A DNA stretch of 64,000 nt from Dirofilaria immitis. Its lineage: Eukaryota; Nematoda; Chromadorea; Rhabditida; Onchocercidae. Both the position numbers and the translations under genes were made by a program. Shown here in pieces: positions 1-16,100 of this stretch (position 1 is its first letter; the number at the start of each line of letters is the position of its first letter). The stretch is from NCBI GenBank assembly GCA_024305405.1, contig JAKNDB010000107.1:1426001-1490000 (forward strand), written 5' to 3'. The notes under the pieces are model-generated. The model was given only the letters and a program-made list of their open reading frames with translations, was not told the origin of the DNA and searched no databases.

Positions 1-40
1 TCAATTTATTTCTTTCTCCCCTTTAAGCGATAAAACGAAC

Positions 41-3000
41 CGAGAAATACAGGTGTTAGCGGTAGGCAGATGAAGATCATCCGCGGGCCGCACCAGAACT
101 GTTGGCATTGGTTGAAAACCATCTTCGCTTGGTGGAAGTGTTGGTGAACCGGTCCAGAAGAAGATTAAATCCTGAAAATCGGAACCGGTTTTACGCTATG
201 ATGACCTAATAGAACAAGGGAGGAAGAAGGATGGGATAGGAGATACATTAATCTGAATATTTATTTGCGAATTAAAAATTTGCAAACTGAGATAAATCAT
301 CTCAAAAAAACGATACATCAATAATTCCTAGAGTCAAAAACTCCGACACTTTACCTGCTTTTCCTGATTGTTGAGCTTGTTACATATTGACCAAAACCAT
401 CCTTTGAATTTATGAAGCAACTCTGGTGATGCCGAACTTTCATCCGTAAATGTTGTATAGCTCTGCATTAAGGTCATTGAGATCTGAAGTCAATTACATA
501 AAAAGGTGTACCAAAGAGAGTGATACTGAACCATGCAAAATAATTATCAAATTCTTTAATGTACAGGTATTTCGAATAAGAGGAAAGTTTTCAAAAATTC
601 CAGAACAGTGTATTCTTTTTATCCATAGGACTTTTTGACCATTAATCCAAAATGTTCAACAACTATCACTTAGTCAAGTGTTAAACACGTCCTGTAAAAC
701 GCCAAAAGATCAACCACAGATAAAAAATTTATTGCTCATTAATTAAAAAACCTCTTGTGTACCGCAAAGCAATAGACGCAAATCTTCAGCGGTCATATTT
801 GACAGCGAACCAAGCGGGATTACGTCATATACACCTTGTTTAATGGCCTGAAGAACGGAATAATATAAAAATATTACAGTCAATCACATTTGTATTACAA
901 TAAAAACGTACATGAAAACGATACCATCCAACTGTAAAAGCAAACAAACCAACCTCAAGGCATTTCAAATGATTTCCAAGCATCCGCGCTTCGACGAACA
1001 GATAGATATATTCCACAACATTTTCATGAGTTACTGCAATATTTGCACCACCTGGTTTAAGTTCCACAGTGCCTCCACCCTGATAATAAAAGAATACTAA
1101 TTATACCATCATTTATCATCAAAGACTCTAACGAAAATTGAGACATCTACCTCGTGAATTATTTATGTCCTCTTCACATTTTTTTTAAAAAAAAGCGATG
1201 TAATTAACATATTTCATTTAATACGCAAAAACTTGTTAAAAAAATTAAATCATTATAGTTAAATAGAGAATCCTCCCGTAGTCTACTTTCAATCTGCGAT
1301 CTTCACCAGCCGAAGTTTAAGGAAAAAAAAGGCATAAAAGCTTGGAAGTTAAACTTGGAATTAGCTACTTTGAATACAAGAATATGCAGATAACAAATAA
1401 CGCTTCGTAATAATAGACGCTTATCAAATTTAATCATTGATCACAATTATCAGAATTTATTTCTTAATAATCATTATAATCCTAATGTATGCCATTATTT
1501 TTCGTGATATTCGTTGGTTATGAACTTTATGGATATTCCATAAAATGATTTTCCATATGAAATATTGATACAATTAATCAGCACAAGATTTTCAATAGCA
1601 ATTAGGAATGAAGTATGCAAGAACATAATTGCATAACAACTCAACTTACTTTCCATTTTCGTTTTTTTTTTCAGTATCCCTTCTTTTTCTAAATCACTCT
1701 ATGCTTTATTAAATATAACTTTTCCAAACTAATGGAAAAATATGAGAAAGTCAAATCGTACTTCTTGTTCAGGGACAGCGACCTCGAAAGTTAGATATAA
1801 ACTGTTAATTTGCTCAGGTCGGGTTGGGCCTTCATTAAATACCAACGTACGCATCGATTCGAACAAGACTGGATCATAAAACGCAAGATCAAACCAATTG
1901 ATCGGGCGTCCAAGTATGAATTTTAGCACGTGTCGACAAAGATGCAATGGGAATATTTCCATTTGCATTAAACAAATTCCGATCATTCTACAAATGCAAA
2001 TGTTTAGTTGTAGATGACGATTTAATTCGCTACCGCGACATTTTCTAAATTTGATTTGCTTTATTTGTAATGAAGAAAATATTACAGAATCATTTACCTC
2101 CCAACATTTCGAAAAGCATTTAAGCGATGTGTCGAATTTTTACCAGCAATTGGTGTATAATAGCCAGTCCTACTTGGACGATAAAACAGTGGCGCTGTAT
2201 CATCATCCAAATTAACTGGGCTTGAATCATTAGCAGCTGAAACTCGGATCATGTAAATAAATATCACACAGAATAATGAACGAATCATGCATTAAATTTC
2301 GATTTCACTGATTAAATATATTTTCACTAATAACTAACAGTAACTTCGTCAATAATTCTTTGTTACTCCATTTGTTTCTAGTCTGTGACGAAGAACAAAG
2401 CTTAGTTTTTAGAACCATTCCTTGAAGTACTAAATTCACATCACATATTACAAAATAGACAATACAATGATAAATAAATTTCAAATTTGTACAATTAAGA
2501 TTTGGTGTGCTAGAAGCACGTGCTATCGATCCAGTCTTTGCTTGCGTTGGTTGCCCTCGATTTGAGGATACTGATTCATTAGCACGATCTCCATCGTTAT
2601 TCCCTAAACCAGCTGTTTGAATCATTTCAGATGCTTCCTCTACTTGAGCACGAAGAAGCTCTTCACTGGCAAGTATCGTTATTAGCTGGTGCGGCTGAAG
2701 ATCCAGCAACATTCCCGTAATTTTGTTACATAATTGCTGCAAATAAATAATAGAAAAATAAGGTTACTGATCTTATTTCAACAAGTAGTGACAAGATTTT
2801 TGTTTGCACAGATATTTGCAATTGTAAATAGACGATATTCCGAAAAAACTCATAACTTTAACTTCCTTCTGGAAAATAAGACTAGGTGAGTTCTCTTATT
2901 CAGTGTTCTTTTTGTTAAGAAACATACAACAAAAAGGATTTAAAATTGCAAAAGACACCAAATGCAAATAAATATCAGATATCCAAATTGCTAAAAATCG

Positions 3001-4159
3001 AAAAGTTTCAAAAATCTTACTGGTCTTATTGCCCGAACTCTTGTCAACAATCTTTCTCCTAATGTTTCTCGCTCAGGCTCCCACGCTGATGGTGCTTGAG
3101 GTGTTGCCAGATTATCAATATTAGATGGTGCAGCTGACTCACCATCACCTGATGGCTCATTAAGGTGTGGTTGATGGCGTGAATAATATGACGGCGAAGA
3201 AACAGACAGAGTATATCGGCTAAAAATATTATTCGTAGAATGAAATCTTCCAGAACCTTTTCCTAATTATTCTATTATGTTATTTAATTAAATTCAGCTC
3301 AGTAAATTGCCAAATTATTTTTCAACACTCAGTATCGTTCACATTTCACATGTAGAACTTATTTCTAAATGATTCACTTTCGTAAACTTCGTCGTCTTCC
3401 AGCCATTGACAAACTATTCAGGAGAATTGCACTTCGGTCGCGATAACTTCCACGACCGGACCCGCGATTGCCTAAAATTCCGATTCCTTTAACTTTATCA
3501 TTTCCGATTTTATTAGATTTCACAAATGATTAAACCTATTTCAGATGTAATTCAAAAAATAGCATTGTTTATGTAAATTTCCATGTTCACATAAAAGTTA
3601 CCCGACGATGGTGGAATATCTCCAGGTAAGCTGCCAAACGCAGCTAGAACTTGTGTTTCTGTTGGCAAACGTTTCATTGTCAAAAATGCATCCGCAATGG
3701 CCGCATAAAACTTCTTGCCACACCACTTCCTTCACCAGGTTCATTCTTGAAAGTGACTTTTACCTGAAACAAAGACGAAAGAATAAAAAGAATCTTTTAA
3801 TTTTCATAATTTTAAATTCAAATCTGAATATTACTAAAATGTTGATCGACAGACAGGTTAATCAAATGTTAGAGAATATGCAAGTTCTCTATTAGCAATA
3901 AATGGCTTATCTCAATGCAAGAAATTTTAGCGAACTGAAAAAATAATGAACTAACCTTATGGCAAGCAAGAGGAGGTGCATCGGAATCGTCTTTATTGTT
4001 AGCGCTACCCCATGAAAGATTAACCAGTCTGACCGATCTTATGGAACCAAATTCTCGAGGTGAATCCGTACTATTGCTTTGTGTTGAATTTACCGAAGGT
4101 GAATTACTAACACGACGCGAATAGTGCACGTTCAGTTGACGAATTGTTTGCGCAATCAT
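41..4159 (-). other. HECT catalytic domain, interrupted by the MLLE insertion
   Basis: The N-lobe begins around the [11 protein letters not shown] exon (about 4.14 kb) and continues [17 protein letters not shown], then past the MLLE to [25 protein letters not shown] and [15 protein letters not shown]. The C-lobe follows as [53 protein letters not shown] and [11 protein letters not shown]. The cysteine codon at 49-51 occupies the position of the ubiquitin-accepting residue. The last stretch of the C-lobe (family ending in a NFGFV-like tail) is not in the window. Confidence 0.93.
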
Positions 4160-7100
4160 TTCATGCTTATCTCAGCTCGATCTAAAGTGAAAGAAATTAT
4201 TTTTATATAAAGCATCTCATAAATTATAATAATTATTACTGCGTATTTCTTTTCTTAAACGCGCTTTCAGTCATCTCCTCAGACACTTTTTCACCCAAGC
4301 AAGTCATATGTTCGTATGTGCGATTACCCAGCTGAGTTTTACAAACAGTTAAAGAAATTCAAATACCCAAGACATCTAATCATCTACTATACTATCAGTA
4401 GCAATTGCAATTGTGAAAGCATCATACAAGTGAATGATATCGCGAGCCTATATCACCGTGAAACATAATACGAAGATTAATTTCATTACTGCTTAAGCAT
4501 TACTAACTAGTTACTTTGCTTAAGATGAAGGTGCAAAGAAAAATCAACCTCGTGTTCTACCGATGAATTCCTAAATTAAACTCAATATTATCCCTTTCAC
4601 TCCATCACATCTTTTCTTTTTACAGATTAGTTTATATAGCTGAGAATTGATAGGCAACTATTTAATATAAAAATTTGCTTATATGCAAACATACCTCGAA
4701 AACAATATCCTTAGTTTGTGCTGCCTTGAACTTTTCCATCTTCTTACGGAACTGTGCTTCACGAACCAAAAACCAGCCATTTCGCTCAAAAGCATTGAAC
4801 CCGTAACTTCACCACCACAAGCAATCAGTAGCTGATCGCTAAATGCCTGAAAATCATCAAACCTAAATCGAGACAGAAAATCTCTTAATATTATCTTCAA
4901 TTTCTTTTGCAAATAAAAATAAAAGTTATATATTAAAAATACTCCAAGTTCAAAACGAGCTATGTAAACTGAAAAAAAAGCTAGACTTGGCGATTATTGA
5001 GCAATATTTGACACTTTTTTATATTTTAAGAATCTTTTACCTTTGCCATCAAATTTAATGTATTCTTCCATCGTGCCAATGATTTGTGCACATGACTTTG
5101 ATTACTGCGATGTAATGCACTTTTCAAACTTTCTAACTGTACGGCAACAAAACCACGAGGTGGTGGTACAACAGATGATGAGCATAATCGCCGACGCTTC
5201 CCTAAAATTAGAAAATCATATTATTATAGAAAATATAGAGAAAATTCATATGCAAAGATACATAACAGACTGGAAAAGTCAAATCAAAAATTCTAACCTT
5301 GCACTACTGGTTCAGTAGATACACTCTTCGAATGCACAATAACATTTGGACGTGACAGCCCGCTTACTGGAATCTCTTTCTCTTCTGCAAGTAAATGAGG
5401 TTTACAGAAGCCAATTTACGATAATTTTCCTGTTCATTTACAGAAAAGAATAAGAGACAAACCACCAGTATTTACAGGCAACATTTCCTGATAGTTTGAC
5501 CATGGTGCAACTAATCCTTGATGTGCTGGATGTTTCGCACCATGTTCTCGAACACTTTTCTGTAAATTACATACACTCAAAGCATAACGTGTTTAAAAAT
5601 GCAACTAAAATCATTTTCTTATATTACTTTTTATATATTCTTTTTATATGTCTCATTGCCAATTTTATACCAGTAATAATTTAAAATACAAACTCCTCAT
5701 TGGAAATTGAAATGCATAATAATTATCAGAAATATCTTGTGGAAACATAAAAAATGCGCCGAAAGCTAGTAAAACGCCACATAATACTACTATTGATTTC
5801 ATTAAAAATTTGCAGAAACAAACCCTATGTTCACAAGAAGTTTTATGTTTTATCGGTAACCCAAACATTTCTTCTTTTTCAATATCCGGTCTCAAAAGTT
5901 GTGGGCGCTCAGCTAATGCCAAAGAATCAACACATTTGTGCTCAAATGCATGATAATTGGACGACGAAGCAATTCCCGGGTAAAGTAATGAGTTAGAACG
6001 CTAAAATCAAAGTTACAGCTTTCAGATATAAAATTTTGAAAGAAAAATTTACATCACCACAGTATAGTGAAATGAGTACCTGAAAGAAATCAGCCATCGA
6101 TGCACCTGCTTGTACATTTGACTTGCCACCATCAACAGCCTACAATCAATATTAGTAAGGACATTATCATACAATTCGAAATTGAATCAATAGGAAATCA
6201 GAACATAATTCAGTAAAGCCAATAAAACAGAGTTGGAGACTTTGTTTTATTATTCTTGTCAATCTTTTAAATTCCTTTTTAAGTAACAGTTAACTCGGTT
6301 AACGGCTTGTATAACTAACAGAAGCTTCATCATTTTGAAACATATCGATAACTTCTTTATCTCTTGCCACACTTTCCGTTGAATTCAAACCCAGTGCAAT
6401 TCTAGCGTCCAGCTTCTCCAGCATATCAGTTAATGATAAATATGCATCTGCCACAAAAGCTAAAGCTTTCAATGCATTGAACTCGATAATCGGAACATCA
6501 TCACCATTTTCAGAAGCATGAGAACGCATTAGTGCTGTTATATAGTCAAAGAAATCCTCCAGTGATGCTGTTGAGTCTGAATTTTGTTCATCTGAAAATC
6601 TTTGCGTTATATTTGAAAAGCAAAAAAAAATTAAACACAAAAATTTGGCGTCAACACGATACATGAAAATTGCCTTTTTATTATTTGCAGCTGCAGATCC
6701 AGCGGTGTAATCTTGTCTAGGAACTGGGGTACTGGAATGATTTCCTGGTCCAGGTTGAGGACTACGTCTCCTGCAAAATAAAAGTAGCTTCGGGTTTTGA
6801 ATAAAAAGAAAAGAGGAAAAAGAGAGGCAAACATACTCAGTATCACGATCATCGCCCTTTTAGGGGATAGTTTCTTCTCTCTACGAAGTATTGCAGCAAT
6901 GCTTGGTGATGCCATCAATGCATTTCCGAAACGTAATTGAGCTTCAGTTCTATCTAGAACTGTTTCCATCCAATGCCACACAACATAGAGACGCTCATCT
7001 ATTAATCGCTAAATGGAGTTAAGGCATAAAATATATAAAGAAAGCACCGATGCAAAGTTAAAATTTGGAAATAAGAAAAATAAACAGAAAAAAATATTTT

Positions 7101-10100
7101 GACTTTAGTTTCCCAATAAACCGGGCTCCTGACTTCCACAATATATCTCACAGAAAAGTATTAGCAGAAATCAGAGTGTAACCTTACACGGATTGCAACT
7201 ACGACAGCATCATTTAACTCCAGCATTTTCGGTATAAGAGAATAAGAACTTTTCACAAACTCTCGATGGTCCACAAGCATTGGCATTAAATCCACAATCA
7301 ACCTAGTACAGGATTACTTTATCATTTAGTGGAAAATCAAAGGCCAGAAAAGAATTTCCGCGAAGAAATTCGCAAATTTCCTAATAACAGAAAGATAAAA
7401 TCAAAGTACACATAAAACGACTGTTCACAAATCAACATTCAACCTGATAATAAGTGAAAATGACAAAGCAAGTTGTTGATTTGTTTTAGTTACGGAAGTA
7501 GCAGCGTCTTCAGATGATTCTCGCAAATTTCTTGAGTTTGTTAGAGGTCCTGCATTCGATTCTATAAATATAATCCGAAAGAAGACATGAGTTTTGAAAT
7601 TCGACTTAATCTGTGGTATCATGGCAAAAGTCCATGTCAGTTTTACAGTGAAATTCTCAGTTGACGAAAACTAAAATGTCTGGAACTTCTCGCTATAAAT
7701 GAAAATCTGATACAGCTATTTCATAAGATTCCTAAATAATTCAGACAAAGAAAATTAACCCCGGTTTTCATTATCCTCATTACGCCGTGTTGTAGTTGAC
7801 CGTTCAACATTCGCGGCCATGCGACGCATTGCCCATTGCAAAGGTATTGCTGAAGCAACAATAATGCCATTGAATTGGCGAACAAAAAAAAAAAAACTAA
7901 AGGCTTCAGTTCTAAAGCACTGGTAAATGAAAACGACTATCATTGACACAATGTCATAGAAATTTAAATGTTCTAATATGTATAATTTAAAATAGGAATT
8001 AATATAACTCTCGTCAACTGAAGAAATACTAGCACATGAGAATTTTATCCAAGATACGTGCCATAAAAATAAATGATAAATGAATCTTCAAGAATTATTA
8101 AAATTAAGAGGATAGCTTACTGTTATGTCTACCATTTGTAACACCAGATACTCTCGCCGAAGTGCCTTCACCACTACGACTTGTATTGTTGTTCGCTTCA
8201 TTATCTGAAACAAGATAATTTCTTTCAATAAAACGAAGAAAAGATATATCATAAAATAACGATGCAAATCAACACCGAAAGAAAAATATACTTCGAACAT
8301 GCTGCTGTGACGCACTGCTGGAGTCAGTACGTGGTGCTGTATCTTGCTGCTGTTCACCGGGTAAACTATTCGTAGCTCGAGAGTTTCGCGATGACTGATT
8401 CTATAAAATATTACGATAACAAAGTAACGATTTAAATGTTTTTCTATTATATATTTCCACTGTTTTCCTATTATGTGCTTAGTTTTATGGAATATAAAAA
8501 TTTTTATTGAAGATTCAAAAATACGCCCTTTTAATGTTTATAATATGATGGCAATTTTTATATACAGCATTAATAAAACATTGATATATAAGAATTGCAA
8601 CAAACCGTTCTACGTTCATTTGGTCGTACGTGCCGTGGTCGCATATCTGTAACAATTAATATATTGAAGTAGAAAAGTAAAAAGTTTCAAAAAGTAAAAA
8701 CCAAAAGAGTGGGAATGAGGCAAAATGGTAACCATATGTTCCATCGCTAGTACCATCACCACTTTCCGGTATATCATCTTCCTCATTTGGTTCCACCTGC
8801 ATTTCCTCATCCTCACCATCACCATTTCCCTCTTCGTTACCTTCATGTTCTCCTTCTTGCTCATAACGATCATTTTCATTTTCATCACCTTCTTCGTAAT
8901 TACCTTCGTCTTCCTCATTCCCGAATTCTTGCTCTAAATTTCCTCACACAGTTTTCGTTCTGTTATCACTTTTCTAATTTAATAAACTAACAACACCAAT
9001 CATAAATACGGAGAGAATCTGAAATATTCAACAACGTAGAAGAATAGAAGTGACTAATGAAAAAAATTTACCATCTCCATCATCACCATTTCCATCATCA
9101 TCGTTTTCTTCATCTTCTTCATCAATATTGGGATCATTACCTTGACTAGTTGGATCGTCATCTTGCTCAGCTGGTGAACTAACTGATTCAACTGAGTCAT
9201 CTTCCGGATCTTCCTCAGACATGCTAAATAGTTCATCGCCATCATAATTGCCCGATGATGCTTCTGAAATAATTACATTTATTCTAGAATATTTAACTAC
9301 TGTAATGCATGAATTATTTTTCTCTCAGGAAAAATTTCTCTATCCATACACTTGATTAGAAGTCTATGAGACGGATATATTCCAGAAATTAAACGACCAG
9401 TTAGAATAACATGCTGTTTTTGTTTTCCACCAAATGCAAGCCGGATATTTGTCGCATCTCTTAAGAAACTCTAAGAATTGAACATTAACCACTTTTTAAA
9501 TATTTGTATAAAAGACTAACAACAGCATTTATCACACTTCAGTTAAGTTGAAAAATTTCCAAACTATAGTTTAGGTATTAATATTTTGCCTTCACAATAA
9601 AGTATTTTGATCAGATTTTATTAAATATTCCTTTCAAAATTTGAAGCAATCACCGTTTCGAAGTGCATTATACACTTCGCCAACATAACTCTGACTTCGT
9701 GTAGGACGCGACTCTAAAAAAAATATTCATAAAGGAAACTCATAAAAGACTGACAATAAATATTTACTATACTTCGCATTTATAACAACGTTAACAAAGG
9801 TGTAACAGCAGAATAAATTAATTTAAATCTGCTCAAACTGCATTCAAATTAATTTAATTAATCCATAAATATCGAGAAAATATTTTGTTTGATTCAAACT
9901 TAACTGAAAGCCTACCATCACTGTCTGAGTCACTTGAATTATCACTTTCTGGTGTACTGTGCGATTGTGGGGCTTCTCTCATTTCTTCTTCACCATGGTC
10001 TCCTTCTCTTCGTGTACTGCGCTAAAGGAGACTTTCCAAATATTATTATATGGTAATAATTATTTATGATGACTGAAAACTTTTCATGCTAATTTTAAAC

Positions 10101-13100
10101 AGGAAAGTGCTTTTTCTTTTTTCGTCCTGAAAAATTGTCAAAGACGCGACCAATACTCAGTGTGCATTTCTGATGTAAGCACAGCGCAGAGATGAACAAA
10201 GTAAATCTCCTGATGAGCAGATGAACTAAGAGAGAAGACATTCGCTTCAAAACAAAAAAAGGAATAAAACTACCTTTCGTTTTCGACCGAATTTTACTGT
10301 GGCAAAATCATCTCCGGTAGTACTTACGGTTGATAAATCGATCTTTGCATTTAGAAATTTTTCTATTACCTGCAAATCGTGTATACATCAAAGTAGTTTA
10401 TTAAAAAGTATGACAAAACGATGAACACGAAGTAATAAAGCTTATAAAAAAGTATGACAGTACATATACAAAACAAAACCAACATCAAGAGGGTCGTTGG
10501 TAATATTTTGAGCAATAACTGAAGTAGGTTTGATTATTCCAAGTCGTACAGGGGCGATCAAAGAATCAGCCATATTGCACAATTCGTTAATCGAATAATT
10601 TAATAGAGTTTGAAAAACGCGGCGACATTTCAACACAAAATTCGTCACGCTAAAATAAAAGATTTATTCTGGAAGCAAAAACGATCCAATGTATCCCATG
10701 AAATGCCATGAACTTTCTTAATTTTATAAAAATAAAATCAAACGCCAAACACTAGAATCTACTTTTTCTTTTTAGCTTCCTTAGCAGCGGAACTTTCACG
10801 TCCACTTGTCGATCGAACGAGTGATAACAAACCAGTGAAGCTCACGGTATGCAAACCAGGACCAAAGATTCGTCTGAAAGATAATCCTTACAGCATGATA
10901 ATTTAATTCAAAAAAATTGTAAACAGAAATCAAATTTATAATAACAAGCCTTGGTGGAGTATTTCCAGATGCCAACACTTGTGAAATGCCGCTTGCTGTA
11001 GCTGTAGCGACTGTGATGGCTGCGGGTGACAACAATGTCAACAGCATGAACATCCTTCAAATATTGGATATAAAAAAACATGAAATTCTAAATAGCCCTA
11101 GAATAATATTCATGATTGATTATCACAAACCTAATAACTGCTCGTATGAAACGTGAAATTACGGAATCAATATCAGGATCTCTTTTCATCTCTTCATTGT
11201 TCTTATTTGCTTCTGCTATCAAGGTATTCAGAAGAGTATCGATATGCTAAACAGTAGTTAACATAAAAACACACTTTCGCAAACAGATTTATTAAACGTA
11301 TCCCTAAAAAAATACACGGAGATTTTGATCAAAATTGAAATTAATCTCTTACGATCTATCCAGTTTCAACTTACAGTTTCTGAGCATTTTGCCAATAAGA
11401 TGAAAGCAAATCTATCAAGATGTGAGCATCCATGTTGTTGGTTTAAATGAAACACTTCCTCCACAACCAGCGCATCGCTACAAAGATTTTGCTTAAGAGC
11501 AGCAAAAGGTTTGGGAAATATGAGTATAACTTTCGATTCATGTATAAAGTATTACCCACCTTTGTATGCCCTTAACACCTAACATTATTAGGCTTTTAAC
11601 GGCACGCCAATCGGCCAAAAGTTTTGCGAAGGCAGTACGTGCAAATTTCGGTGGTTCTAAATCATGCTCCGGAGTTGTGTCTAGAAATATCGCGACATTA
11701 AAAATAAGCTGATTGATTATTCTCCCTCGAATTAAAAATATAAATTTAAAAAGCGAACGAATAAGTCAGAAGTTAAATTAGAATAACGCAACAGACCATT
11801 TGTTCCTTGTGATTTTTTCACCATTCGGCGCTGATAATGTTCTTGTTCAATAGTTTGTCTGCCGACAGTTCGAGCCAGAAACAATAATAAATGTTCTCCT
11901 CTGTAATTATAATATAACCAAAAAGAAAATTCATTCATAAATGAAAATAATTAAGATTAAAAAATTTTAAAAAGAAATGATTCAATGGTTCTATTTCATC
12001 AAATTATCAATTAGTAGCTCTTCTTAAAGCCTTATACGGTATCATCCTCTTTGGATTTCTCAACTAGTAACTGTTTTAAACCACTATTAAGAATAACACA
12101 AATATTGGATGGAAAATATACCTCGAATTCGTACGATGAATAAGATCGGTGCTACTGAGCAACACGGACACTAATTTTTCTCGACGTGTTGTATTGCCTG
12201 CAACAAGGGCTCGGCAAGAACACTTTTCCCAACAATCACAATAAGCCGTTGGAGATGTTCGTTTCAATCTACAGTTTTTTATAATGAAATTCAAGGTAAA
12301 GAATTATGAATACCACTGCATACAATGAAGCAAATACGAAATACCAAAAAGCAAAATTTAACCTGCATTCGTGATTACGATGACAGGTATATGCACATTC
12401 CGTGCAGCAACATAGTGTACCAACTAATCCACATGTTCGACATTCAAATATATCCTGAAGTCCATTCATATTTCAGAATAAAAACCAATTAAAACTATTA
12501 TGAATATTACCGCAATTTTTGCTTAGATCTGAATCTTTATGGAAATTGGTGATGTGGAGAAGTTGAGATAAAAGAAATATCTAAGATAAAAGAGATGAAC
12601 TAATTTATTTTTCACCAAAATTTGTTTAAAATCACTCATTCAAACCTGATTGATATGTTCATCACCGGTCCATGTGAAACTGCAGGTATCATTCATACAA
12701 AGCATGAATAAAGGTGAATCATCAGGCCTACTTCCTACTGGATATATGATAGAATTCAAAATTGCATCAGCTGATTGTTTCTTGCCTTGAATACCTACAA
12801 AACTAGTTCGATCTAACAGTTGTAATTTCAATAAAAAGATGAATATGGATCAATTATGCAATTTGATCTACTCTAGTCACTTAAAAAACGATACTGACCA
12901 GCGATTTGCGCTTCTTTCTGCAACTCTTCAGCAGCAAGCCAAAGGATGAATGCAGCAGTATATGCTCTGTAGTTAACAGCGCACATAAAAGGCGTATGTC
13001 CATTTATATCTCTGAATTGAAACCAACAAATTACTTGTGCTCAATGTAGGAGCAAAAGAAATATCAGAGGTGCTGTCGTGCTATGTAAAATGAGTTATGA

Positions 13101-16100
13101 TTCTCATGCAATGTAAGCAAATATGCTTACAGGTATCTTATCAGTCTTGAATTTTTGCAACGATAATCATGGGCAATCAAATGCTCACTCGCACGATGCG
13201 GTACTTCCATTCTAATTTTTTCATATTAGAAGTATTTTGCAAAAGGATTTCTGATCCTAGCTATTAATTGCTCATTTAAATCAGTAATTCTTATTTTGAT
13301 GCAAAGACTCTATTGAACTTTCTTAGATATTTAGCTTTCTTTTATTATTCCTTGCATGAGACTTTTTGTTATGATGCTGTTAATAGTACAAAATAACTCC
13401 AAAAATACTTTGTTGTCAGCAATTCGAGAAGATATGGTGCCACGGTAGAGTTATAACAGAGAGTTTTCACAATTTCTATCGAGTTGCATTGTCGTACTTT
13501 CGGTTCATTATTGGCATTAACAATAATCGGCATCGACACTGAATAAATTTTTTATGATATCAAGCAAAATTTATTGATATCAAAAACAAAAAAAACTTAA
13601 GCATTAGGAAATCGATTACAACTGAAATACAAATTCTATAAAAATTAATAAAATATAAAAAACCTTCTTCTTTCATATCTTCTATGAAAACAGGTGACTT
13701 TTTCGCATCTTTTAGACTTCTCGCAAAATCTGCCAGCACTAAAGAAAAAATTTTATTTCATTTGTTATGTGATGAAAACACTAGCTGAATATAAGCTCAA
13801 ATATGATTTAAAATCTTAAGAAATAAGCTAAAACATAAGAGTGAAAAACCTAACCATCTTCCATGTTACCAACATCATGACCTGGTCTCCGTAATGGATT
13901 ATTTGCCATTAATTCTCGTATCAGCATTTCTTCTCTAAAATATCTTGGATTTTTGACTTCATCATTCTGGAAGCCACAGCGAAAGTTTTGAGCATATAAT
14001 AAAATTCGAGGAAAAATGAGTACAAAAACAAACTCTGCATTGGCTCCATGACGTCTCAACATACGTTGCCAACGACTATCAAATGCAGTACGAGTTTCTT
14101 CAGCAGCTGACATATCCGAAGCTGTAAACAAAAATTCCTGATTGACGGAAATATCATTATTCATTGTTTGGTTTTTGCATGTAAATATCTTAACAATTAA
14201 AAACCGCTAAGCTTATCCACAATTTCATTTAGGAAACAAGCATGATCCCTTACATGAAAACCTTGCCCAACAAACAGAAGTATAAGTCGCCTACTTGTCA
14301 AACGAGGTAAAGGTTTATTTTCTGTATCCACTGAAATTTCCATTGTATCTGCCTCTTCTTTGTTAGTCGTCGCAAAACTATTCATTACTGCCGCATGAAG
14401 AATGGTTCGATTTCCGTCTGCACGAGAATTCAAAATTTCGGCTTTTACAATTTCTCGATCTAGAAGTGATGTAGATCAGCTTCTTGAAATGTAAGTTATT
14501 TATTTGAAAAACAAACAAACGTTGATTCTAAAATTGACAATTAAATTAAAATTTCTAAAATTTGAAGACAAAAAGTTCAGTAGAGCTACCTGATTCTTTC
14601 GAAAGTGCATCAAGCACCAAATCTACGCCTTGCAGATCGCAATACAGAACAGTTTGTAAGATAGATGGTATTCGAGGACGAATAGTCGAAGGAGACGGAG
14701 CAATTAAGGTTACCATAACTCCGGTACGATTTGCATTCCGTGATGTTGATGACGCTGGAAAAATTGGCATTACTGACTCCTAATTTACAAAATAATTGAG
14801 CAAATTGAAGAATAAAAACATTAGATAAAATTCCTCTATTAAAAATTCATCTAGCAGATTTCTGAATTATGTTGCAAATTCTACATAATTTTCTTAATAA
14901 GATCATATGTACAATCATCATTGGCAGCTGCTGAGGCATTTTCATTATCTCCAGAATCCAGTGGCCTTAAACCAACTGCAAATTTATGTATTTTGGGTAA
15001 AGCACAATAAACTGGTTCACGAAATCCTCCTGTTGCATCACGCACCATCGGTATTATCGAACCGTTGCTGTCACTTATCACCATTATCATTTCCTAAATC
15101 CCGGCAGATGTACAAATTATAAGCTTGTTAGAAGAAAATATTAGAGGAAAAATCAACAACACGCCAAAATTAAAACTCCTCACACTGGACAGTTTTTAAT
15201 TAAAGAAATAAATTTGGCAACATCACTGAAAATTCCTGAAAAAGTTGAAAACTCAATATACAACGTACATCTCCATAATTCTCAAGCCGCGGTAAATGTA
15301 ATCCGGCGCTGCATACTGCTGAAACATTCACTGGCAAAACGTGATCACTTTGTACTTTACCAAATACACTAACACGAACTAAATGAAGCCGTCCTCGCTT
15401 TTCGACCAATAGCCGTAAACCTGAACACTTTAAGCAATAAAAATGAAAACAAGATCATATGAATGCTACGACAATAATATGTTCAGTCAGAATTTTGTTT
15501 TCCCTTTCTTTCAAATTCAAAGACTATTTATCACTTCTTCTATCTAAGTTATTTGACTTATTCATGATTTTAAGGAATTGTTAACGTCTTTTCATTTTAA
15601 AATAATACTATAAAATTCATTAACCACATCGAACTCCAAAGGGAAATTAACAAACCGGTATTATCTATGGTTAAAGAATGCAATTTTTCATTGATATACC
15701 ACCCGGCAATTGTATTTTTTGCAAGTGTTTTTGAAAATTCTCAGGACAGCGAGGAATTTTGCTGTTTGGTGTCACAACAACAAGATCATCTTTGCGCATC
15801 AGCCGAATTTTCCCCAGATCAAATGCATCCTGATTTTGACTGCTTGCATCACCACCATCATCAGCAACAGCAGCCGGTTTGTAAATAATTCCGCAATAAG
15901 CTCCATCAACCTAAAAAATTTTTGCTAATTTCAAAATCAAAAGATTAATTAATTTTCTGCCTCAGAACAATATAATGAAGTGACAAAACCTATAACACTA
16001 CTAATTTTCGTTTCAAAAATAAAGAAAAAGGTAGGCATACAATTTTAACAACGGCTGTGTCTTGTGAGGTTTCTTTGTGGATAAATATTACTTCATTAAG

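Noticed and set aside
8616..8990. Several overlapping frames on both strands, including His-rich and Met/Lys-rich ones
   Set aside because: They are shadows of the GAA/GAT codons of the UBR5 acidic segment.
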